A DNA stretch of 64,000 nt from Planctomycetota bacterium (GTDB lineage Bacteria > Planctomycetota > UBA1135 > UBA2386): contig JACKIC010000002.1 of NCBI GenBank assembly GCA_020638655.1, positions 627,620 to 691,619 on the forward strand, read 5' to 3'. Positions 41,124 to 47,948 of the stretch are shown one piece after another. The translations under genes were made by a program, and so were the position numbers. The notes beneath the pieces were generated by a model. It worked only from the letters and a program-made list of their open reading frames with translations, searched no databases and was not told where the DNA came from. The number at the start of each line of letters is the position of its first letter. Positions within the stretch are counted from its first letter, which is position 1.

Positions 41124-42337
41124 GCGGCCTTCTCCGCCACGGGACCGCCGCCGAACCACCGCGCCACCTTCTGGCCCAGTCGCCGCCACGCCGCGCCGAC
41201 CGTCGCCAGCCACGGCCCCAGATCATCGAGTGCGAACACGGCGCCGCGCACCGGCGGGCGGATCGACCACAGCCACGCCAGCAGGCCGAGCTCGCCGCGG
41301 CGGCGGTAGTAGGCGGCCGCCTGCGTATCCCAGCTCCAGTAGACCCAACGGCGCGCGCGGCGAGGGCGCCGGACCGCGGGCGCGGGCAGCTCGGCGAGAT
41401 CGCAGTAGGCGACCCAGGCGAGCGGCACGCCGTTGTGGTCGGCGACGCCGTTCTGCCAGTCGGGGCGGCAGACCGTGGGTTCGATCATGTAGTAGACGCC
41501 GTCGCGGGGGTCGCGCTTGTACTCGAGCGAACACAGGCCGTGCATGCCGACCGCGGCGAAGAACTGGCGCGCGGCGTCGTCGAGCGCCGGCACGTCGACG
41601 GGCTCGCTCGCCGAGGTGCCGCCGCAGTGCGGCTGCCACTGGCGCAGTTTGCGACCGCTGAACACGGCGTCGGTGTGGCCGCCGTGCTTGCAGTAGAGCA
41701 ACGTGAAGTAGATCTCGTCGTCGCCGCCGGGCACGAACTGCTGCACCACGACCTCGGCGCCGGTGCCTTCGACGCGCGTCCACAGGTCGCGCAGCTCGTC
41801 GCGGCTGCCGAGCACATAGGCCTTGCGCAGCCCCGCGGCCTGCCACGCCTCGTCCTTGCTGGTCGGCTTGAGGATGCAGGGATACGAGGTCTCGGCGGCG
41901 GCCTTGTCGAAGTCGGCGCGGCCTCGCACGTGCCACGTGCGCGGCACGGCGACGCCGAGCCGCTCGGCGACGGCGCGCATGCGTTCCTTGTCGAGCAGCT
42001 CGTGCACCACGTCGGGGGCCGGCATCGCGATGCGGAACCACCGGCGCAGCTCGTCGAGATGATCGGCGACCAGGCCCACGGACTCGTCGGTGATCGGGAT
42101 CAGCACCGGGCGTTCGGCGAACGACGGCCCCTTGGCGCGCAGCAGCGTGAGCAGGTCCTCGGCGCGATCGCCGCGAGGCCAGCGCTGCTGCAGGTAGCGG
42201 CTGCGCAGCTCGAAGCTCGCCTCGTCGCCGTGGATGCCGATCACCGGCACGCCGTGGCGGCCCAGCGCGCGCGCCACGCCGAGACCGTTGAGGTTCAGGG
42301 CGGTGACGATGGCGGGGAGAGGCGGACGAGCGGGCAT
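41120..42337 (-). CDS. ATP-grasp carboxylate-amine ligase-like protein
   Basis: A 405-aa protein with a pre-ATP-grasp Rossmann-like start (PAIVTALNLNGLGVARAL), a lid and nucleotide-binding region (SYPCILKPTSKDEAWQAAGL, GAEVVVQQFVPGGDDEIYF), and a metal-site strand (LCSLEYKRDPRDGVYYMIEP TVCRPDW). ATP-grasp ligases in polysaccharide clusters attach amino acids or similar groups to sugars. The C-terminal 80 residues are Trp/Arg-rich (RRWVYWSWDTQAAAYY). It opens the minus-strand run ATP-grasp, toroid, flippase, epimerase. Confidence 0.82.
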   Translation of the reverse strand: MPARPPLPAIVTALNLNGLGVARALGRHGVPVIGIHGDEASFELRSRYLQQRWPRGDRAEDLLTLLRAKGPSFAERPVLIPITDESVGLVADHLDELRRWFRIAMPAPDVVHELLDKERMRAVAERLGVAVPRTWHVRGRADFDKAAAETSYPCILKPTSKDEAWQAAGLRKAYVLGSRDELRDLWTRVEGTGAEVVVQQFVPGGDDEIYFTLLYCKHGGHTDAVFSGRKLRQWQPHCGGTSASEPVDVPALDDAARQFFAAVGMHGLCSLEYKRDPRDGVYYMIEPTVCRPDWQNGVADHNGVPLAWVAYCDLAELPAPAVRRPRRARRWVYWSWDTQAAAYYRRRGELGLLAWLWSIRPPVRGAVFALDDLGPWLATVGAAWRRLGQKVARWFGGGPVAEKAA

Positions 42338-42566
42338 CAGAAGGGGCGCACGAAGCTACGGAAGAGAACCCCGAACGTCAGCAGCAAAGAGGGAGACGTG
42401 CGCCCCGTTCCGCACGCGCGCGCCGGTCGAGGCAGCCGCGGATCGCGAGACGCCGACGCCATCGGCGCAACCGACGCACCGCGGCCTGGCCGCGACAGTC
42501 GGGGATCGGGACATCCTGAAGGCGCGACGATGGTGGCCCGGCGCCGCATCGGCGAAGATCGGGGCC

Positions 42567-44627
42567 ATGCGCCGTCTGCTGCCCCTGCTCCTGCTGCTCA
42601 ACCCGGTCGCCGCGCAGCGCGCCGAGGTGATCCTGCAGAACCTGACCGGGTTCGCGCGCCGGGAGGTCGCGGCGGTGGTGGTGCCGTTCGCGCAGGGCGC
42701 GGTGAAGGCGACGCCGAGGCTGCACGCCGAGGGGCTGGCGACCGCCTGGCAGCCGTTCGGAGCGCGTTGGCCGGACGGGTCGCTGCGGCAGGCGCTGTGC
42801 CTGTTCGAGGTCGACGTCGGCCCGCTGCAGGAGCTGCGGGTGCCGCTGGCCGAGGGGACCGGGCCGCAGCTGCCCGAGGACGCGCTGCCGATGCCGACCG
42901 GCAAGATCGAGTTCGTGGCGCGCGTCGGCGGCCGCAGCGTTCGCGCCGAGCCGGTGCGCGTCGAGGACCTCGAGGACAACCCCATGCGCCGCGTCGAGCT
43001 GCGCCGCGCCCGCCTCGGTGACACGGGGCTCGTGGTCGAGTTGCGCGTCACCGCCGCGCGCGAGCAGCCGCACGCCTACGTCGACCTCGGCGTGTTCTTC
43101 AGCGACCCGCGCACCCCGGCCATGCAGCTCGCCGTCGACGAGCTTGTCGTCGAGACCGAAGGCGTCGCACTGTTTTGCTACCACGCCGCGGCGCTCGCCA
43201 TCAAGCAGGAGCTGTCCGCGCGCGGCAGCCGTGTCGTGCTGCTGCACGACGCGGTGGTCGGCGACGGCCAGGGGCTGCGCCGCACCGGCGCGTTGGTGCC
43301 GCCGCTCGCCGCGGACGGCAGCCGCCGCGACGACACCAAGAAGGCCGCCAGCCTCGCGCCGTTGCTGGGCGCCAGCGACTGGCGCGGCAGCGGCGCGTTC
43401 GGCGCGTTCGGGGTCGTGCCCGAGTTGCCGCCGTGGCTGCAGGACGACAAGCTGCGCGAGCACCTCGCATTCCGGCACCGCGCGTACGTCAACGCGCCGC
43501 GCAACGACGACCCGTTCGCGCGCGGCCCGCTCGGGTTGGCCAAGGACGCGAGCCAGACCGGCGACCAGTACGACTTCGGCGTCGTCAAGCTGTCGGTGGT
43601 CGCGGCCAGCGGTCTGCCGAGCCTGCTGTTCGAAGCCGAGGCGTCGGCCCTGCAGGAGGCCTGTCGGCCAGTGCACTTCTTCGAGGTCGACGGCAGCCCC
43701 GTCGAGCCGGCGAAGCACCCGCAGTGGATCGTGTGGTCGGGCCGCACGCACTGGCACGACGGCGTGTCGCCGGACCGCCTCGGCAAGCCCGTGCCCGCGC
43801 CGCGCTTCGACAGCCACGGCTGGACCGGCAAGGACCGCCAGCACTGGAGCAGCAACCACCTCGGCGCGTTCGCCCTGCTGACCGGCAGCCACTGGGCGCG
43901 CGCCGAACTGGCCAACGAGGCGCGGTTGTATCTGTCGGGGCAGACCATCGACCCGCAGAAGTCGACCTCGGGTCCCGGCGCGCCGCGCGGCGCGGGCCGT
44001 ACCCTGCTCGCGGCGTCGTGGGCCTATCTCACGACCGGTGACGCTGCGCTGCTCGAGCGCATCAACGCGCGCATCGACAAGGTGCACCTGCCGAGCTGGT
44101 CGTGCCTCGATGTGCCGCAGGAGCGCGTGCGACCGTTCGCGGTGTGCAAGCCCGATCCCCGGCTGCTCGCCGGCAAGTGCGCCTACTGGAACCCGTGGCA
44201 GGATGCGCTCGCGGCGGTCGGCTTCGGCGCGGCCTACAAGATCACCGGCAACGAGAACGCGCGCCTGCTCGCAGAGCAGCTCGCGCTCAACGTCGTCGTG
44301 CACGGCTGGCGCGTCGATTCCGGCCGGTGCATGGTCGCGCTGGCGATGCGCTGGCACGATGGCGACCCGATCCCAGTCGAGAAGTTCGACGATCCCGAGG
44401 AAGTCGAGTGGCCCAAGAGCAGCGGCTTCGCCGAGTGGGCCCTGCCCGCCGTCGAGATCGCCCGGATCGCCGCGCTCGCGACCGGCGACCGCGCCGTCGT
44501 CGAACGCGCCACCGAGATCCAGCGCCGCGTGCGCGCGGGACGCCATCGGCCGGGCATGGGTTCGCCCGAGTTCGGCGGCATGGACAGGCTCGGTGATTGG
44601 GACGCGGTGCGCTGGACGGACTATTGA
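42567..44627 (+). CDS. Secreted protein with PcRGLX/YetA-like N-terminal region
   Basis: A 686-aa protein with a signal peptide (MRRLLPLLLLLNPVAAQRAE). The segment VVPFAQGAVKATPRLHAEGL followed by WPDGSLRQALCLFEVDV matches the opening module of the PcRGLX/YetA-like family (exo-rhamnogalacturonan lyase relatives). The C-terminal part (from about residue 400) has helical repeats with TGKDRQHWSSNHLGAFALLT and RTLLAASWAYLTTGD, consistent with an alpha/alpha barrel. It may degrade or process a polysaccharide. It shares this opening pattern with the lipoprotein at 47949, so they may be paralogues. Confidence 0.6.
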   Translation: MRRLLPLLLLLNPVAAQRAEVILQNLTGFARREVAAVVVPFAQGAVKATPRLHAEGLATAWQPFGARWPDGSLRQALCLFEVDVGPLQELRVPLAEGTGPQLPEDALPMPTGKIEFVARVGGRSVRAEPVRVEDLEDNPMRRVELRRARLGDTGLVVELRVTAAREQPHAYVDLGVFFSDPRTPAMQLAVDELVVETEGVALFCYHAAALAIKQELSARGSRVVLLHDAVVGDGQGLRRTGALVPPLAADGSRRDDTKKAASLAPLLGASDWRGSGAFGAFGVVPELPPWLQDDKLREHLAFRHRAYVNAPRNDDPFARGPLGLAKDASQTGDQYDFGVVKLSVVAASGLPSLLFEAEASALQEACRPVHFFEVDGSPVEPAKHPQWIVWSGRTHWHDGVSPDRLGKPVPAPRFDSHGWTGKDRQHWSSNHLGAFALLTGSHWARAELANEARLYLSGQTIDPQKSTSGPGAPRGAGRTLLAASWAYLTTGDAALLERINARIDKVHLPSWSCLDVPQERVRPFAVCKPDPRLLAGKCAYWNPWQDALAAVGFGAAYKITGNENARLLAEQLALNVVVHGWRVDSGRCMVALAMRWHDGDPIPVEKFDDPEEVEWPKSSGFAEWALPAVEIARIAALATGDRAVVERATEIQRRVRAGRHRPGMGSPEFGGMDRLGDWDAVRWTDY

Positions 44628-44642
44628 GGCGCGGTTGCTCTC

Positions 44643-46439
44643 TCACCGCCAGGTGACGATGCGCGCGGTGCCTTCCTGGCCGATCAGCGCGCGGCGCGCC
44701 GATCGGGAGATGTCGAGCAGGAGCGCGTAGCCGTCGCCCAAGGGCAGGTGCGCCGAGACCTCGGCTGCGCCGCTCGGCCAGAGCACCAGCCGCCAGCCGC
44801 GATGAGCTCCCGCCTGCACGCCGAGGAGGGTGTCGTCGTCGATCCAGGCGAGCTCGCGGATGCCCGTGGGGCCGCGCTGCACCTTGGCCGTGCTCGCCTC
44901 CACGACCAACGCGTCCTGCCACGTGGCGACGGCGAGGCGTTTGCGATCGGGACTGACCGCGAACGCGATCGCGCCTTCGATCGGCAGCGTGCGCAGCACC
45001 GTCTTGCCGTCGTCCTTCAGGAACTGCAGTTCGTGCAGGCTGGCCGCGACCCAGCGCGTCTCGCCACCTTCGACGGGCAGGGGCAAACCGTTCATGCGCG
45101 GCTGCGGCGACGGTAGCTGCTGCTCGACGTCGACCGGCGCGCGGTAGGTCTGCGTCAACCAGCGGCCGCTCTGCCGCGGCGGGCCCTGCAGCTCGGCGCT
45201 GCCGAGATCGAACGTCAGGCTGCGCACCGGTTCGGGCGCGGCGCCGCGGCGCGGGCGCCACCAGGTGACCTGGTCGCGGCCGTGTGCCCAGACGAGCTCG
45301 GGACCGTCGTCGTAGGCCAGCAGGGTGCCCGGTTGCGGCAGGCCCTCGACGGAGCACGGCGCGCCGTCCGCCGCCGCGAAGCCGCGCAGCGCGCCGCGGT
45401 GCCCCGCCAGGAACACGAACTCGCCGTCGCCAGCGAGCTGTCCCTCGTGCATGTTCTGGAACCGGACCGGGGACTCGAAGCTGCGCACGACCTGGTTGCC
45501 GATGCCGATGTCGATGCGACCGTCGTCGCCGCGCGCCCAGCGTTCGCCGTCCGGGTGCAGGGCGAGCACTCCGTGGTCGGGTCCGAGCGCGAGGGTTCCG
45601 CCGTCGCGCGTGAGCAGCTTCCAGCCATCGGTCTGGCACACCGCGACCCGCGCGCCGTCGGCGGCGCAGACCAGCACGTCGCCGACGAAGCGTTGCGTGT
45701 TGCCCCACAGATGCAGGTCTCGCCCCGCGAGCCACCACGGTTCGGCGACGCCCGGCGGCCACGCCAGGCCCTGGACGGCGCCGGGGTCGTGCGGGATCTC
45801 GCGCAGCTCGCGTCCCGTGGCGAGGTCGAACACCAGCAGCTGGCAGCGGTGGGTCGTGCCGACGACCAGTTGTTCTCCATTCGGTGACACCGCGACGCGG
45901 CCAGCCGGGCTGCCGGCAGGCATGCCTATCGTGGCGACGGTGCGCAGCGTGTCGCCGTCGAGGCGGTGCACGGTGCCGTTCGTATCGATGCCGAGCAGGT
46001 CCGTGGTGCCAGGCACGAAGACCCCGTGGCAGAACACCGCTTCGCGCGCGGCGAGCACGGTGCCGTCGTTGGCGTCGACCCGCTGCGTGCCGGTGCGGGT
46101 GGTGAAGACGAGGCGCTGCCCATCGGCGGACCAGGCGATGTTGCCGACCGTGTCGACGAGGTTGCCGGGCGTCGCGGCCTGACGCAGCACCCGCGGGGCC
46201 CGTGGTTCGGCGGACGCGCTCGGGTCGAGCACCACGAGGTCGCCGATCATGCCGCCGACCGCGAGTTGGTCCCCGGCGGGGGACCACGCCAGGGCCGTGA
46301 CGAAGCCGCCGGTCAGGTGCAGGTCGCGCTCGACCTGCAATCGCTGCTGGGCGGGCGCGGCGATCGACAGCGACACCAGGACCGCGAGCGCGAACAGCGT
46401 GGGGGCCTGCGTCATGGCGGCACGGCGACCGTCGCGCAT
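44643..46439 (-). CDS. Secreted WD40-like beta-propeller protein
   Basis: A 598-aa protein with a signal peptide (MTQAPTLFALAVLVSLSIAA; the ATG at 46439 was chosen because CGGAG lies six bases upstream and the extra residues are basic). Repeats with the pattern of WD40/PQQ-like blades are seen: VTALAWSPAGDQLAVGGMIG, IAWSADGQRLVFTTRTGTQR, RVAVSPNGEQLVVGTTHRCQ, and FAVSPDRKRLAVATWQDALV. These suggest a beta-propeller. No enzymatic function is visible. It is convergent with the PcRGLX-like gene, with 15 bp between stops. The left att-like repeat at 46502 lies just upstream of its start. Confidence 0.72.
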   Translation of the reverse strand: MRDGRRAAMTQAPTLFALAVLVSLSIAAPAQQRLQVERDLHLTGGFVTALAWSPAGDQLAVGGMIGDLVVLDPSASAEPRAPRVLRQAATPGNLVDTVGNIAWSADGQRLVFTTRTGTQRVDANDGTVLAAREAVFCHGVFVPGTTDLLGIDTNGTVHRLDGDTLRTVATIGMPAGSPAGRVAVSPNGEQLVVGTTHRCQLLVFDLATGRELREIPHDPGAVQGLAWPPGVAEPWWLAGRDLHLWGNTQRFVGDVLVCAADGARVAVCQTDGWKLLTRDGGTLALGPDHGVLALHPDGERWARGDDGRIDIGIGNQVVRSFESPVRFQNMHEGQLAGDGEFVFLAGHRGALRGFAAADGAPCSVEGLPQPGTLLAYDDGPELVWAHGRDQVTWWRPRRGAAPEPVRSLTFDLGSAELQGPPRQSGRWLTQTYRAPVDVEQQLPSPQPRMNGLPLPVEGGETRWVAASLHELQFLKDDGKTVLRTLPIEGAIAFAVSPDRKRLAVATWQDALVVEASTAKVQRGPTGIRELAWIDDDTLLGVQAGAHRGWRLVLWPSGAAEVSAHLPLGDGYALLLDISRSARRALIGQEGTARIVTWR

Positions 46440-46740
46440 GCGAACTCCGGAGTGAGCGTGATGGTGGAGCTTGATGCCAGTCCGTCGCGACCCGGGCATG
46501 CGTGCGAGAGCAGGTTGGTGCGCTCGCGGGGCTGGAGGGTCGAGTACGGGCTCGGTTGGCCGGAAAGGGCTGGGAGTTCGGGACTGTGGGAGCGTCAGGT
46601 CGGCTTCGCAACGCTGGGCGTGACCGCGCACGGCTTCACCTGACGTCGCGAAAGTTGCGGCAACGTGCGGCATCCAGTGTTGGTGCCGCGGTCGAGGTCC
46701 GGCAACTCGGGTTTGCCGAGGTGTCTTCGGTGATACGGAT
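46440..46740. other. Intergenic region with left copy of the tRNA-end repeat
   Basis: Holds the 13-bp repeat at 46502-46514; otherwise no gene was found. Base composition becomes noticeably less GC-rich to the right of about 46640, as in the toxin-antitoxin module beyond. Confidence 0.4.
46502..46514. repeat. Candidate attachment-site repeat (copy of tRNA-Leu 3' end)
   Basis: GTGCGAGAGCAGG is identical to 47697-47709, the 3' end of tRNA-Leu(UAG). The two copies are direct repeats flanking the HEPN/MNT module, as expected for a site-specific insertion at a tRNA end. Confidence 0.6.
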
Positions 46741-47079
46741 CTACAGATCGGCCAACAGCCGGCGCAGCGGGTCGATGAGTGTGGGCACCTTCGTGGTCGC
46801 CGCATCCCAGACGATGTCGAGATCGACCTCGAAGTAGGTGTGCGCCAACACGTCCCGCATCCCGGCGATCTTGCGCCAATCGATCTCGGTCGCACGACGT
46901 CGCGTGTCCTCAGGCACACGCTTAGCTGCCTAGCCCAGGACTTCCAGGTTGCGGATCACGGCGCCGATCGTGCGGGGGGCGTTCGCGAACGCGCTGCGGT
47001 CCATGCTGGCCACGTAACCCGAGAGACGTCGCGCCGCCTCGAGCATGTCCTCGAGGTAGAGGCCGATGTCACGCGGCAC
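46741..47079 (-). pseudogene. hepT: HEPN-family (DUF86/HepT) toxin, interrupted by an in-frame TAG
   Basis: Reading from the GTG at 47079 gives 49 residues (PRDIGLYLEDMLEAARRLSG...) and then TAG at 46932-46930. Reading through, the frame continues 62 residues to a TAG at 46743-46741. After the stop the sequence is AAKRVPEDTRRRATEIDWRK then IAGMRDVLAHTYFEVDLDIV. DUF86 proteins have EAAKRIP here, so the stop replaces the usual Glu or similar codon (GAG to TAG is one change). The HEPN RNase motif R-x4-H-x-Y (RDVLAHTY) is intact after the stop. The total length (112 codons) is normal for the family. So the gene is broken by one nonsense change unless TAG is read through. Its start overlaps the antitoxin stop by 11 bp. 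Confidence 0.85.
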
Positions 47080-47359
47080 GGATCGCCTCGCGCAGGATCT
47101 GCTCGCGCACCCGCGGCTTCAGCGTCTCCACCAGGACCAGGTCCACTCGTCGCCCCAGCAGGTCCTCGAGTCGCAGCTTGAGGTCCATGTAGCGATCGAA
47201 GGTGTGCCTGTCGAGGTCAACCAGGAGGTCGACGTCGCTATCCGCTGTCGCTTCATCGCGGGCGAAGGAGCCGAACAGCGCGAGCGTGCGTGCGCCCAGG
47301 TCGTGGAGCTCCCGGGAGCTCGTGGACAATCGATCGAGAACTGCCTGGCGGTCCAACAT
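47069..47359 (-). CDS. mntA: MNT-family nucleotidyltransferase antitoxin
   Basis: A 96-aa minimal nucleotidyltransferase with LALFGSFARDEATADSDVDL, the G-S-F-x10-D-x-D motif, plus a following LLVDLDRHTFDRY. MntA antitoxins neutralise HepT by AMPylating it. It is immediately upstream of the broken HEPN gene (start overlap of 11 bp) in the usual order. Starting ATG at 47359. Nothing in its own sequence looks damaged. Confidence 0.9.
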   Translation of the reverse strand: MLDRQAVLDRLSTSSRELHDLGARTLALFGSFARDEATADSDVDLLVDLDRHTFDRYMDLKLRLEDLLGRRVDLVLVETLKPRVREQILREAIRAA

Positions 47360-47694
47360 GCTCTGGTGAGTCTAGCCAGCGCGGCAGACGGCCGCGAATC
47401 TGCACGTGGCATTCGCAGGCCTCGCGCCTTCGATCGGCGGTGTCGTCGGGATTGCCTCTGGCTCTTCCCGTGGCGGTTCATGCCCGTGCCGTACTGAACG
47501 CTAGCAACGATGAGCGGTCGGCACACGTTCGCTGCTCGCGCCAGTCGTCGTGGTGGTCTCGATTTCGAACCTCGCCGTGCTCGAGGCGGCGCCTGACAGT
47601 GAGGGCAACCTTCCGAGGCCACCGGCTGGCCGGGCTCGTGCTCAACGTCGGCGATCAGCGCGGCTTGCGCTCACCGCCGCGGACTTCGAGGGAA
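47360..47694. other. Gap between antitoxin and tRNA, nothing recognised
   Basis: About 335 bp. One Arg-rich frame on the minus strand has a CPHC pair but no homology that I know. It lies inside the interval bounded by the two 13-bp repeats. It may be a decayed remnant of the inserted element. Confidence 0.4.
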
Positions 47695-47781
47695 TGGTGC
47701 GAGAGCAGGGACTTGAACCCTGAAGGGCTTGCGCCCGCAGGTACCTAAAACCTGTGCGTCTGCCAATTCCGCCACTCTCGC
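47695..47781 (-). tRNA. tRNA-Leu (anticodon UAG)
   Basis: 87-nt class II tRNA including encoded CCA. Acceptor stem GCGAGAG/CTCTCGC, D-arm GGCGGAATTGGCAGACGC, anticodon stem-loop CAGGTTTTAGGTACCTG with anticodon TAG at 47747-47745, a long variable arm GCGGGCGCAAGCCC, and a T-arm GGGTTCAAGTCCC. Its 3' end is repeated at 46502. Confidence 0.96.
47697..47709. repeat. Right copy of the 13-bp direct repeat, inside the tRNA-Leu 3' end
   Basis: GTGCGAGAGCAGG, covering the acceptor-end and part of the T-stem of tRNA-Leu. Identical to 46502-46514. Confidence 0.6.
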
Positions 47782-47948
47782 GCGGGCCGGCAGGGTAGCG
47801 CACCGGTCGCGGTGGGCAAGGGAAGTTCCCATGGGCCGCACGGCGCACGCGGCCTCATTCTGGAACTGCTTCAGCCGTGTTGTTCAGCCGCGAGAAAACG
47901 CCGTCGATGCAGGAGGCGGTGTGCGTAGAGGCGCGCCAGGGATACTGA

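Noticed and set aside
47119..47622. Arg-rich minus-strand frame overlapping mntA and the gap to the tRNA
   Set aside because: It is a shadow of the antitoxin and of non-coding DNA, with no domain.
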